A stretch of DNA of 64,000 nt from NCBI GenBank assembly GCA_949502025.1, contig CATBCG010000015.1:1-64000 (forward strand), written 5' to 3'. A model generated the notes under the pieces. It was not told where the DNA came from, searched no databases, and saw nothing but the letters and a program-made list of their open reading frames with translations. The position numbers were made by a program, and so were the translations under genes. This document shows positions 25,082 to 33,743 of this stretch, in pieces; positions within the stretch are counted from its first letter, which is position 1; every line of letters begins with the position of its first letter. The stretch is from MGBC131033 sp910585655 (GTDB lineage Bacteria > Bacillota > Clostridia > Lachnospirales > Lachnospiraceae).

Positions 25082-25495
25082 ATGGAGCATGCTTGTAAGA
25101 TGCTGTCGTTATCGGCTGGGCTGATTGTTACGTGTATGCTGATTGGATTTGGGCTGCTGGCGTTTCGAGAGACAAGGCAGCTTGGAACAGAGGTACTACA
25201 GTCGCTGCAGGAGATGACAGAGGACTATACAGAATATGAGTGGAACCGCTATGAAGATGTTTGTGTATCGGGTGGTGAGGTGGTGAATGTCATTCGGAAA
25301 TATCAGAAAAAGATTCCTGTTTCCGTGATCCAATATGGAAGAACCTATACGTATGCAGGAGGATTCCGGGTGAATGATAATATACCGACCAACAGTGGAT
25401 ATATCCGGTATGCAGATACTTATCGGGGAAAGGTGATCCGGGATGGGAAAGATAAACTAAGCGGACTTTATTTTTATTTGGAGCCTGCGGCATAA
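25082..25495 (+). CDS. Pilin-like single-pass protein 2 of the Tad locus
   Basis: A 137-residue paralogue of the gene at 23255. Membrane helix LSLSAGLIVTCMLIGFGLLA, then FRETRQLGTEVLQSLQEM, then VSGGEVVNVIRKYQKKIPV, then a beta-rich tail with tyrosine-rich YGRTYTYAGGF. GGAGGATGAG overlaps the start region. It is the last gene of the operon; a new promoter (25547) follows. Confidence 0.68.
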   Translation: MEHACKMLSLSAGLIVTCMLIGFGLLAFRETRQLGTEVLQSLQEMTEDYTEYEWNRYEDVCVSGGEVVNVIRKYQKKIPVSVIQYGRTYTYAGGFRVNDNIPTNSGYIRYADTYRGKVIRDGKDKLSGLYFYLEPAA

Positions 25496-25546
25496 AAAGC
25501 GTCAGTGGGGCAGAAGGATGTCTTTGAAGCCATTTATAGAAACAGG

Positions 25547-25575
25547 TTGAAAAGCAGCAGCAGACGCGTTACAAT
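25547..25575 (+). promoter_or_regulatory. queA promoter
   Basis: TTGAAA (25547-25552) and TACAAT (25570-25575) with a 17-base spacer, about 65 bases before the queA start. Confidence 0.7.
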
Positions 25576-25643
25576 AAAAAATAGAAATGCAGCAAAAAGG
25601 GATGAAAACAGCCAGCCAATAAATAAAAAAGGGAGAAAACAGT

Positions 25644-26669
25644 ATGAAAACAAGCGATTTCTATTATGAACTGCCGCCGGAGCTGATTGCGCAAGATCCG
25701 TTAGAGGATCGTTCTGCCTCTAGGCTGATGGTATTAAATAAAGAAACAGGAGAACGTTCGCATCATGTGTTTCGGGAGATTATAGAGTATATACGCCCAG
25801 GAGATTGTCTGGTACTTAATAATACCAGAGTAATACCGGCTCGTTTGATAGGCGAGCGGGAAGGAACCGGGGCAAAGATAGAACTGCTTTTATTAAAGCG
25901 TTTGGAAGGGGACTGCTGGGAAACACTGGTAAAGCCAGGGAAAAAAGCAAAACCAGGGACGAGGATTTTGTTTGGAAACGGTCTTTTGACTGGTCTGATA
26001 GAAGAAGTGGCAGAAGACGGAAATCGTTTGGTACGATTGGAATACGACGGGATTTTTGAGGAGGTTTTAGATCGTCTGGGACAGATGCCGCTGCCTCCGT
26101 ATATTACGCATGAGTTAAAGGACAAAGAACGGTATCAGACGGTTTATGCGAAATATGAAGGATCGGCAGCGGCACCCACGGCAGGGCTTCATTTTACCAA
26201 AGAACTGCTGACGCAGATCGAGGAAAAAGGAGTCCGGATAGCCAGCGTAACGCTGCATGTAGGATTAGGAACCTTTAGACCGGTGAAAGTAGAAGACGTA
26301 GCCAATCACCATATGCACGAGGAGTATTATCAGGTGACAGAAGAGGCGGCAGATAAAATCAATCAAACAAAACGCGAGGGCGGGAGGATTATCTGTGTTG
26401 GAACAACAAGCTGCCGTACCGTAGAATCGGCTTCGGACGAAGAAGGAATTGTCCGGGCAGGAAGCGGAAATACAGGGATTTTTATCTATCCGGGCTATCG
26501 GTTTCGGGTATTGGACGCGTTGATTACTAACTTTCACCTTCCGGAGTCTACTCTGCTGATGTTGGTATCGGCATTGGCAGGAAGGGAGCCTATTTTAAAG
26601 GCATATGAGGAAGCAGTAAAGGAACGGTACCGGTTTTTTTCGTTTGGGGATGCTATGTTTATATGTTAG
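25644..26669 (+). CDS. queA: S-adenosylmethionine:tRNA ribosyltransferase-isomerase
   Basis: QueA builds epoxyqueuosine in tRNA from SAM and preQ1-modified tRNA. The 341-residue length and the sequence are typical: SDFYYELPPELIAQDPLEDR at the start, VLNNTRVIPARL, AAPTAGLHFT, VTLHVGLGTFRPV and ITNFHLPESTLLMLVSALAG. GGGAGAAAAC precedes the ATG. Confidence 0.97.
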   Translation: MKTSDFYYELPPELIAQDPLEDRSASRLMVLNKETGERSHHVFREIIEYIRPGDCLVLNNTRVIPARLIGEREGTGAKIELLLLKRLEGDCWETLVKPGKKAKPGTRILFGNGLLTGLIEEVAEDGNRLVRLEYDGIFEEVLDRLGQMPLPPYITHELKDKERYQTVYAKYEGSAAAPTAGLHFTKELLTQIEEKGVRIASVTLHVGLGTFRPVKVEDVANHHMHEEYYQVTEEAADKINQTKREGGRIICVGTTSCRTVESASDEEGIVRAGSGNTGIFIYPGYRFRVLDALITNFHLPESTLLMLVSALAGREPILKAYEEAVKERYRFFSFGDAMFIC

Positions 26670-26686
26670 CTTTAGAAAAATTTTAG

Positions 26687-26715
26687 TTGTAGTGTCCTTG
26701 TATCAGTGCTATAAT
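26687..26715 (+). promoter_or_regulatory. Promoter of the lipid kinase gene
   Basis: TTGTAG (26687-26692) and TATAAT (26710-26715) separated by 17 bases. Confidence 0.7.
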
Positions 26716-26746
26716 TTTACAAAAGAGGAAATAGGGAGCATAGAGC

Positions 26747-27682
26747 ATGGAACGATTGTTATTTATTTACAATCCGAATGCAGGCAAGGGTCAGGCGAGA
26801 CGGAACTTGTCTGTTATTTTAGAGGCATTGGGTGAAAAACAATATGAAATGGTAGTTTTCCCGACCAGAGGGCAGGGAGACGCCGCACGGAAAGTATATG
26901 AAGAAGCGTCAGACTATAGGCTGTTGGTCTGTTCCGGCGGCGACGGTACGCTAAATGAGGCTGTAGACGGTTTGATGCGGCTGCAGGAAGAAGGGAAGCC
27001 GGTTCCGGTGTTAGGCTATATTCCGGCAGGAACGGTCAATGATTTTGCTTCCAGCCTGAAGCTGCCAAAGAACCCGGAAGAAGCAATCAGGGTTATTTTA
27101 AACGGAACTCGGTTTGCGCCGGATTTTGGTTCGCTGCACGATGGGAACACGGAAAAATTAGTAGGGCATTTTGCGTATATTGCTGGTTTTGGGGCTTTTA
27201 CCGAGGTGTCCTATGAAACTCCGCAGAATATTAAAAATGTGTTAGGACGGGCGGCGTATTTTTTAGAAGGAGTAAAACGCCTGGCGGATATTCGTCCTTA
27301 TCCGGTTCGGGTAAGCTATGAGGAAGAAACAATAGAAGGTGAATTTTTGTATGGAATGGTGACAAACACCAAGTCGGTAGGCGGGTTTAAGGGACTAACA
27401 GGACCGGAGGTTTGCCTGGATGACGGAAAATTTGACGTAATTTTAATCCGCCATCCAAACAATGCGATAGAACTGCAAAATATTATCAATTCTTTGTTGA
27501 CAAGGGAGTTAAAACATCCTTCTAACATTTTTTACTTTCATACAGATCGGGTGGTGTTTGAGAGTAAGGAGAGTATTCCTTGGGTTTTGGACGGAGAAGC
27601 AGGAGGAATTCATCATAAAGTGACGATATACAATCACCAAAAGGCGCTGCAGATTATGGTGCCGGGGGAAGAAGAGGAATAA
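26747..27682 (+). CDS. Diacylglycerol kinase-like lipid kinase (YegS/DgkB family)
   Basis: A 311-residue kinase of the DAGK catalytic family that phosphorylates diacylglycerol or a related lipid at the membrane. Motifs are IYNPNAGKGQARRN, the signature CSGGDGTLNEAVDGL, IPAGTVNDFASSL, and a late YNHQKALQIMVPG. Substrate choice (DgkB versus YegS type) cannot be decided. A short zinc-ribbon gene and a racemase follow in the same direction. Confidence 0.88.
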   Translation: MERLLFIYNPNAGKGQARRNLSVILEALGEKQYEMVVFPTRGQGDAARKVYEEASDYRLLVCSGGDGTLNEAVDGLMRLQEEGKPVPVLGYIPAGTVNDFASSLKLPKNPEEAIRVILNGTRFAPDFGSLHDGNTEKLVGHFAYIAGFGAFTEVSYETPQNIKNVLGRAAYFLEGVKRLADIRPYPVRVSYEEETIEGEFLYGMVTNTKSVGGFKGLTGPEVCLDDGKFDVILIRHPNNAIELQNIINSLLTRELKHPSNIFYFHTDRVVFESKESIPWVLDGEAGGIHHKVTIYNHQKALQIMVPGEEEE

Positions 27683-27735
27683 ACTCAAAATAGAAAAAGA
27701 AAAACAACAGATATCACAAGAGGGAGGAACCGGCT

Positions 27736-27924
27736 TTGGAGAAAACGGAGTATCCGATAGCAGAAATCGAAATTTTGCCGGAGAAGGTTATCTGCCCGGA
27801 ATGCGGCGGTTTAACGACGGAAGGGCTGGTATTTTGTGAGAAATGCGGCGGGGAATTAGAGCCGATGGAGCCGGAGGAATACGAGAGGCTTCGGGAAGAA
27901 TACAGAAAGCTTTCCGCAAAGTAA
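27736..27924 (+). CDS. Small zinc-ribbon protein
   Basis: A 62-residue protein starting at TTG 27736 behind GAGGGAGGA. It has two CxxC pairs (CPECGG and CEKCGG), a typical zinc ribbon, and an acidic helical tail. Function unknown. It sits between the lipid kinase and the racemase, probably in one transcript. Confidence 0.7.
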   Translation: MEKTEYPIAEIEILPEKVICPECGGLTTEGLVFCEKCGGELEPMEPEEYERLREEYRKLSAK

Positions 27925-27947
27925 AGAGAGGGGCAAAAGGAATTGCT

Positions 27948-28670
27948 ATGGGTAAACGATTAGGAATTATCGGTGGTTTGGGGCCTTTGGCTACCGCCTA
28001 TTATTATGAACTGATTACCAAAATGACGCAGGTAAGCAGAGACCAGGATCACATTGAAATTTTGATTCACAGTGTTCCGCAAATACCGGATCGAACAGGA
28101 TTTATCGTGGGAGAAAGCAAGGAAAATCCCTTACCTTTGTTGCTTGAAACAGGACGTGGCTTGGTTAGCCAGGGAGCAGAGTGTATTGCGATTCCGTGTA
28201 TTACGGCGCATTATTTTCATCAGGAATTGGTAGAAGAGATTTCGGTGCCGATTATTCATTTGGTGGAAGAAACAGCAGAATATATCCGCTGCCATGGAAA
28301 AAAAAGAGTAGGGATTTTGGCGACGGATGGGACAGTGAAAAGCGGTTTGTTTCAGCAGGCTTTTAAGCACCGTGGGATGGAGGCTCTTGTTCCAAACACC
28401 TCTTACCAAAAAGATGTGATGCACTTGATTTATAAAAACATCAAAGTAGGTCTGCCTCCGGAGATGGAGCGATTTTTTAGAGCTGCCAGGCATTTGGAAG
28501 CGCAGGGTGCGGAAGTGATTGTATTAGGCTGTACGGAATTATCCTTAATCAAACGGGATCAGACGATTGGCGCAGGTTTTTTAGATGCGTTGGACGTGTT
28601 GGCAAAACGAGCCGTAGAGCAGTGCGAGGGAGAAGTAAAAGAAGAATACCAGGAACTGATTACATCCTAG
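27948..28670 (+). CDS. Aspartate/glutamate racemase family protein
   Basis: A 240-residue cofactor-independent racemase. GIIGGLGPLATAYYYELI opens the fold. The two catalytic cysteines lie in IPCITAH (usually PCNTAH) and VLGCTEL. Asparagine to isoleucine in the first motif may alter specificity, so the substrate (aspartate, glutamate or other) is uncertain. ATG 27948 has AAAAGG upstream. The gene ends immediately beside the convergent spoVB stop. Confidence 0.85.
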   Translation: MGKRLGIIGGLGPLATAYYYELITKMTQVSRDQDHIEILIHSVPQIPDRTGFIVGESKENPLPLLLETGRGLVSQGAECIAIPCITAHYFHQELVEEISVPIIHLVEETAEYIRCHGKKRVGILATDGTVKSGLFQQAFKHRGMEALVPNTSYQKDVMHLIYKNIKVGLPPEMERFFRAARHLEAQGAEVIVLGCTELSLIKRDQTIGAGFLDALDVLAKRAVEQCEGEVKEEYQELITS

Positions 28671-28687
28671 TCAGTTCCTGGTTTTTT
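28649..28687. terminator. Terminator embedded in the ends of two convergent genes
   Basis: An 11-base perfect stem (28649-28659 with 28671-28681) is followed by six T on the plus strand. The left arm lies in the last racemase codons and the right arm in the last spoVB codons, so the sequence is both coding and terminator. Confidence 0.85.
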
Positions 28688-30191
28688 CTGTGCCGAAAAA
28701 TAAAACTAAAAAAATCAGGCAGACAAAGAGGCAGCGAACAGCAAGAGAAGGCAGTCCGGCGTCTCCTCCAGGTAAAAAGGAAAGCGGTAGACGACGGGAA
28801 ATCCAAAGCCCTGCTGCTACGGTTAAGGAAGCAAAAAAGAGGATACCTGCCGGAGCCTGCAAATTTGAGACGGACTTTTGTAACGTATATAGATGCATGA
28901 AAGTCAGGCAGAGAGAGCCGGCAAGCATTCCCCATAAATAGCCGCTCATACCAAACTGCGGGACAAGAAAGAGCAGAAACAGGATACGGACTGCACTGGC
29001 AAGAACATTTTGCAGAAAAACCGTAGGCGCCAGATCCAGACCGTTTAAAATGCTACCCAAGGTAGTGTTGAGGTACAAAAACGGACAGAGCCAGGAGAGC
29101 GTGCGGATATAGTCTCCCGCTGTAGTACTGTGAAAAAACAGGCGTCCCATATCATAGCCGTAGAGAAGAAAAATACCTGTACAAAGGATACTGATTAGGA
29201 TGCTGTAGCGGATGCCGGTGCTGACCGTGCGGGTCAGGGTGGCTTGCTGGTTTTTGGCAGAAGCATCTGCGACAGCCGGAAGCAGCATTACCGAAAGGGA
29301 ATTGGTAATGGTGGAAGGAAATAAAATAAAGGGCATAGCCATTCCGTTGAGTATCCCATACAGGGAAAGCGCATCGACCGGAGAACAGCCGGAAAGCTTT
29401 AAAAAGGTTGGCAGCAGGATCGCTTCGGCGCTGTGTAATAAGCTGATAGTAAAGCGGTTTCCGGTAATCGGCAGGGAAATTTTAAACAGTTCCGGATAGA
29501 TCGCTTTTTGGGCAGGTTGCTTTATGGACGGCTGCTGAAAGGACGGAACCTGACGGTACGGGTAGTTTTGATGTTTTTTTTGAAACAGCAAAGACAGGCT
29601 GTTAAACAACATAGAAGCAATTTCCCCGGAAAGCAGACCAAAAACTGCCATTTCACAAGTAAACTGCCTTCCGGAAAGCAGTTTAGTAAGAGCGTAGACA
29701 ACCAGGATTCGTACTACTTGCTCGATAAACTGAGTAGCGGCAGGAACGCCTGCTTGTTTTTGCCCGTAATAAAATCCATTGATACAGGCAGTAACGGCAC
29801 AGAAGGGAAAGCTAAATGCCAGTACCTGAAGCGATCCGGCGGCGCGTCCTTCCCGCAAAAACTGTTCTGCTATAAAGGGAGCCAGAAGAATTAACAGAAC
29901 ACACAAGACCAAGGCGCTGGTCAAGGCAAGAAAAAGCGTACGAAGTAAAAGCTGGCGGTGTCTTTCCTTGTGATAAGAGGCGACCATTTTAGAAAGAGCC
30001 GTCTGGTTTCCTGCGGCAAATAGCGTAAAGCAAAGCCCATAGACCGGAAAGACAAGCTGGTAAATACCAAGAGCTTCCGCGCCGAGAGCATCTGCCAGAA
30101 AAATTCGATAAAAAAAGCCAAGGATACGGGTGAGCAGACCGGAAACCGTTAAAATAAGAGTACCACGGATCAGAAGATTTTTTTGTGACAT
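28671..30191 (-). CDS. spoVB: SpoVB/MurJ-type lipid flippase (MOP superfamily)
   Basis: A polytopic membrane protein of 506 residues, with 12-14 helices, in the MOP/MATE-like flippase family. The opening RGTLILTVSGLLTRILGFFY and LGAEALGIYQLVFPVY are typical of SpoVB, which is needed for spore cortex synthesis in Bacillus, and of YtgP/MurJ paralogues. The sporulation role is inferred. ATG 30191 has AAAGGA upstream and gives the usual MSQKNLLIRG start. Confidence 0.85.
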   Translation of the reverse strand: MSQKNLLIRGTLILTVSGLLTRILGFFYRIFLADALGAEALGIYQLVFPVYGLCFTLFAAGNQTALSKMVASYHKERHRQLLLRTLFLALTSALVLCVLLILLAPFIAEQFLREGRAAGSLQVLAFSFPFCAVTACINGFYYGQKQAGVPAATQFIEQVVRILVVYALTKLLSGRQFTCEMAVFGLLSGEIASMLFNSLSLLFQKKHQNYPYRQVPSFQQPSIKQPAQKAIYPELFKISLPITGNRFTISLLHSAEAILLPTFLKLSGCSPVDALSLYGILNGMAMPFILFPSTITNSLSVMLLPAVADASAKNQQATLTRTVSTGIRYSILISILCTGIFLLYGYDMGRLFFHSTTAGDYIRTLSWLCPFLYLNTTLGSILNGLDLAPTVFLQNVLASAVRILFLLFLVPQFGMSGYLWGMLAGSLCLTFMHLYTLQKSVSNLQAPAGILFFASLTVAAGLWISRRLPLSFLPGGDAGLPSLAVRCLFVCLIFLVLFFGTEKTRN

Positions 30192-30286
30192 AACAAAGAT
30201 TCCTTTCCGGCTATACATGGTATAAAATATGTATATGGAAGGCAGGATAAGGATAGACCAGTGATTCTGGAAGAGAGAAAAATCTC

Positions 30287-30315
30287 TTGACAGAGAAAAT
30301 GGTTCATGCTATGAT
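30287..30315 (+). promoter_or_regulatory. Promoter of the isc operon
   Basis: A consensus TTGACA (30287-30292) and TATGAT (30310-30315) with a 17-base spacer. Autoregulation by the downstream Rrf2 regulator is likely but not shown. Confidence 0.85.
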
Positions 30316-30386
30316 AAGCAAGGATGAATTCCTACTATTTTAATAAAGATTATTTTGCTAGGATTTCAGACAGAAGGGAGGCGCTT

Positions 30387-30839
30387 ATGAAGCTGTCAAC
30401 AAAGGGACGCTATGGCTTGCGGGCAGTGATCGATATTGCCCTCCACGGAACGACAGAAGCAGTCGCGATTAGCGCGATAGCGGAACGTCAGAACATATCC
30501 GCTAAATTTTTGGAGCAGTTGATTGCCAAGCTCAAACGGGCAGGGATTGTCACCAGTGTGCGGGGCGCCCAGGGAGGCTATCGTTTGGCAAAGGCGCCGG
30601 AGGATATTTCTGTAGGAGAGGTGCTGCGGGCTTTAGAGGGCGATTTGAATCCGGTAGACTGTGCGGAGGTGACAGGTACTCCTGGTACCTGCGATAAAAA
30701 CGCCTGCGGAGGTCCGGATCAATGTGTCACAAAAATTGTCTGGAAACGTATAAGTGATAGTATCAACGATGCAGTCGATCATCTTATGCTCTCAGAGCTG
30801 CTAGAAGACGGCAGGTCGAGTTCAATCAATCATTCATAG
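30387..30839 (+). CDS. iscR: Rrf2-family regulator (IscR-like)
   Basis: A 150-residue winged-helix regulator. MKLSTKGRYGLRAVIDIALH and ISAKFLEQLIAKLKRAG, VRGAQGGYRLAK mark the Rrf2 DNA-binding domain. Four cysteines follow (DCAEV, GTCDKNACGG, QCVTK), enough to ligate an Fe-S cluster. ATG 30387 has GGGAGG upstream; the frame extends 21 codons further but without a good site. It heads iscS-iscU-mnmA and probably controls them in response to Fe-S status. Confidence 0.9.
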   Translation: MKLSTKGRYGLRAVIDIALHGTTEAVAISAIAERQNISAKFLEQLIAKLKRAGIVTSVRGAQGGYRLAKAPEDISVGEVLRALEGDLNPVDCAEVTGTPGTCDKNACGGPDQCVTKIVWKRISDSINDAVDHLMLSELLEDGRSSSINHS

Positions 30840-30877
30840 ATAGAGACCCAGCAAATTGGGATAAGATAGGAGGACTT

Positions 30878-32074
30878 ATGGAGAAAAAAATATATTTGGA
30901 TCATGCGGCTACGACAGCGGTGAGACCGGAAGTTTTGGAGGCTATGCTGCCTTATTTTACGGAATTGTATGGAAATCCATCTAGTGTATATGAGTTTGCT
31001 TCCCAGAATAAGGAAGCCGTCGATATCGCTAGGGAAACCATCGCCCACGCGTTAGGGGCAAAACCAGAGGAGATTTACTTTACTGCCGGAGGCTCAGAGT
31101 CGGATAATTGGGCGTTAAAAGCAACGGCAGAGGCGTATCGGGACAAAGGACGGCATATCATTACCTCAAAAATTGAACATCATGCGATTTTGCATACATG
31201 TCAATATCTGGAGAAAAATGGTTTTGAGGTGACGTATCTGGATGTAGATGAAAATGGAATCGTCAAACTGTCGGAATTAGAAAAAGCGATTCGACCGGAT
31301 ACCATTTTGATTTCTATTATGTATGCCAACAACGAAATCGGTACGATTGAGCCGATTGCAGAGATTGGGGAGATCGCTCATAAACACGGAATTTTATTCC
31401 ACACTGATGCGGTACAGGCTTTTGGGCAGGTGCCGATTGACTTAGAAGCAGAACATATTGATATGCTAAGCGCAAGCGGGCATAAGCTGAACGGACCAAA
31501 GGGCATCGGCTTCCTTTATATTCGGAAGGGAATTAAAATTCGTTCTTTTATCCATGGAGGCGCCCAGGAGCGCAGCCGCCGCGCCGGAACCGAAAATGTA
31601 CCGGGCATCGTGGGAATGGGAAAAGCCGTAGAGATAGCCGTAGAAACGATGGAGGAGCGGGCGCAGAAAGAAACCGAACTGCGGAATTATTTAACCGAGC
31701 GGATTTTGGCAGAGGTTCCTTTTGTACGCTTAAATGGCGATCGGAAGAAACGCCTTCCAAACAACGTCAATGTCAGCTTCCAGTTTATCGAAGGGGAATC
31801 CCTGTTGATTATGCTGGATATGAAAGGAATCTGTGCTTCCAGCGGTTCTGCCTGCACATCCGGATCACTCGATCCGTCTCATGTGCTGTTAGCAATTGGT
31901 CTGCCTCATGAAATTGCCCATGGTTCCTTGCGAATGACATTAGGCTATGAAAATACCAAAGAACAGATGGACTATACGATAGAAAGCATTAAAGAGATAG
32001 TAGCAAAGCTGCGCTCTATGTCGCCGTTATATGAAGACTATATGCGCAAACAGCCGGACGAGCCAAGTGCATAG
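30878..32074 (+). CDS. iscS: Cysteine desulfurase
   Basis: A PLP enzyme of 398 residues that supplies sulfur from cysteine for Fe-S clusters and tRNA thiolation. Motifs: IYLDHAATTAVRPEV, the PLP lysine in SASGHKLNGPKG, and the catalytic cysteine loop ASSGSACTSGS. Downstream iscU and mnmA receive its sulfur. Confidence 0.95.
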   Translation: MEKKIYLDHAATTAVRPEVLEAMLPYFTELYGNPSSVYEFASQNKEAVDIARETIAHALGAKPEEIYFTAGGSESDNWALKATAEAYRDKGRHIITSKIEHHAILHTCQYLEKNGFEVTYLDVDENGIVKLSELEKAIRPDTILISIMYANNEIGTIEPIAEIGEIAHKHGILFHTDAVQAFGQVPIDLEAEHIDMLSASGHKLNGPKGIGFLYIRKGIKIRSFIHGGAQERSRRAGTENVPGIVGMGKAVEIAVETMEERAQKETELRNYLTERILAEVPFVRLNGDRKKRLPNNVNVSFQFIEGESLLIMLDMKGICASSGSACTSGSLDPSHVLLAIGLPHEIAHGSLRMTLGYENTKEQMDYTIESIKEIVAKLRSMSPLYEDYMRKQPDEPSA

Positions 32075-32139
32075 AGCAGCATATATCAGGCGGCGCGTTA
32101 GAAAGGATTTTGAGGAACTTAAATAAGGAGGAAAAAATT

Positions 32140-32583
32140 ATGTACAGTGAAAAGGTGATGGATCATTTTTCCAATCCCAGAAATGTAGGAGAAATTGAAA
32201 ATGCCAGCGGTGTAGGAACAGTCGGTAATGCAAAGTGCGGCGATATTATGCGGATTTATTTGGATATTGACGAGGATGGTATTATCAGGGATTGTAAATT
32301 TAAGACCTTTGGCTGCGGAGCGGCAGTGGCTACCAGCAGTATGGCTACAGAGCTGGTGATGGGCAAAAGCGTTCAGGAAGCCATGCAGGTAACGAACAAA
32401 GCAGTGATGGAAGCCTTAGACGGACTTCCACCGGTGAAAGTTCATTGCTCTTTGCTGGCGGAGGAGGCTATCCATGCAGCTCTCTGGGATTATGCCGAAA
32501 AGCATGGAATTCAGATCGAGGGATTGGAAAAGCCAAAAGCTGATATTCACGAAGGTGAGGAACTAGAAGAGGAAGAGTATTAA
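32140..32583 (+). CDS. iscU: Fe-S cluster scaffold protein IscU
   Basis: A 147-residue NifU N-terminal-type scaffold for Fe-S assembly. The three cluster cysteines lie in GNAKCGDIM, KTFGCGAA and VHCSLLAEE. ATG 32140 follows AAGGAGG; an upstream in-frame start would add ten residues before the standard MYSEKVMDHF. The tail of about 20 residues is acidic. Confidence 0.95.
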   Translation: MYSEKVMDHFSNPRNVGEIENASGVGTVGNAKCGDIMRIYLDIDEDGIIRDCKFKTFGCGAAVATSSMATELVMGKSVQEAMQVTNKAVMEALDGLPPVKVHCSLLAEEAIHAALWDYAEKHGIQIEGLEKPKADIHEGEELEEEEY

Positions 32584-32615
32584 GCGGCAGGAGTCGTGCA
32601 GAAAGGGAAGTTACC

Positions 32616-33692
32616 ATGGCAAAAAGGGTCGTAGTAGGAATGTCCGGCGGAGTAGATTCTTCGGTAGCGGCTTTGCTGCTGTTAGAGCAAGGCTATGAGG
32701 TTATCGGAGTGACTATGCAGATTTGGCAGAAGGAGACCGAGGAAGCATTAGAAGAGAACGGAGGATGCTGCGGCCTAAGTGCAGTAGAGGATGCGAGAAG
32801 AGTTGCGGCGCAGTTGGGGATTCCCTATTATGTCATGAATTTCCGTAGAGAATTCGAGACGTCTGTTATGGATTATTTTGCCAGGGAGTATTGCCAAGGC
32901 AGAACGCCGAATCCCTGCATTGCCTGTAATCGTTATGTAAAATGGGAAGCTTTGCTGCAACGTTCCCTAAAAATCGGGGCAGATTATATTGCAACCGGTC
33001 ATTATGCGCAAATCAAACAGCTTCCAAACGGACGTTATACGCTGGCTTCTGCCGTAACGGCGGCAAAGGATCAGACGTATGCTCTCTATAGTCTGACGCA
33101 GCAGCAGTTAGCTCATACGCTTATGCCCGTAGGACTTTACCACAAAGAAGAGATACGAGATATGGCAGCAAAAAGGGGACTGCGTGTCGCCGGAAAGCCG
33201 GACAGCCAGGAAATATGTTTTGTGCCGGATAAAGATTATGTCGGCTTTATCAAGCGGGAATACCATATCAAAGAAGAGCCGGGAAATTTTGTTTCCAGAG
33301 ACGGTCGTATATTAGGAGAGCATAAAGGGATACTTCATTACACGATTGGTCAGAGAAAAGGGCTTGGAATAGCCTTTGGAAAGCCGATGTTTGTAGCCGA
33401 AATCCGTCCGGAAAGCCGGGAGATCGTATTGGCAGAGGATAAGGAACTTTATACGAAAGTGGTATATGCAAACCACCTGAATTTTATGAGTATGGAGCGG
33501 ATCCAGGGAACGAAAGAGGCGAACGGAAAAATCCGCTACAACCACCAGGGGGCGCCTTGTGTCGTAGAGCAGGTAGAGAAAGATGTGATACGCTGTGAAT
33601 TTTTAGAGCCGCAGCGTGCCGTAACCCCTGGTCAGGCATTGGTGCTGTATGACGGCGATTATGTATTGGGTGGCGGAACCATTTTTGTATGA
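32616..33692 (+). CDS. mnmA: tRNA-specific 2-thiouridylase
   Basis: MnmA thiolates U34 of tRNA-Lys, Glu and Gln using ATP and sulfur from IscS. The 358-residue protein has the PP-loop GMSGGVDSSVAALLL, the catalytic cysteine in TPNPCIACN, a second in DSQEICFVPD, and tRNA-contact TGHYAQIK. It is the end of the isc operon. Confidence 0.96.
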   Translation: MAKRVVVGMSGGVDSSVAALLLLEQGYEVIGVTMQIWQKETEEALEENGGCCGLSAVEDARRVAAQLGIPYYVMNFRREFETSVMDYFAREYCQGRTPNPCIACNRYVKWEALLQRSLKIGADYIATGHYAQIKQLPNGRYTLASAVTAAKDQTYALYSLTQQQLAHTLMPVGLYHKEEIRDMAAKRGLRVAGKPDSQEICFVPDKDYVGFIKREYHIKEEPGNFVSRDGRILGEHKGILHYTIGQRKGLGIAFGKPMFVAEIRPESREIVLAEDKELYTKVVYANHLNFMSMERIQGTKEANGKIRYNHQGAPCVVEQVEKDVIRCEFLEPQRAVTPGQALVLYDGDYVLGGGTIFV

Positions 33693-33704
33693 GATTATGA
33701 TAAA

Positions 33705-33725
33705 AAGCCGGGCAGGTTCCGGCTT
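33705..33725 (+). other. Small hairpin between mnmA and serS
   Basis: A 7-base perfect stem (AAGCCGG / CCGGCTT) around a 7-base loop, without a T-run, just before the serS ribosome site. It could slow readthrough or affect translation. No T-box is present; the whole gap is only 51 bases. Confidence 0.5.
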
Positions 33726-33743
33726 AAATAGGAGGAATGAAGG

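Noticed and set aside
33693..33743. T-box leader before serS
   Set aside because: The gap is 51 bases, too short for a T-box; only a 7-base hairpin is present.
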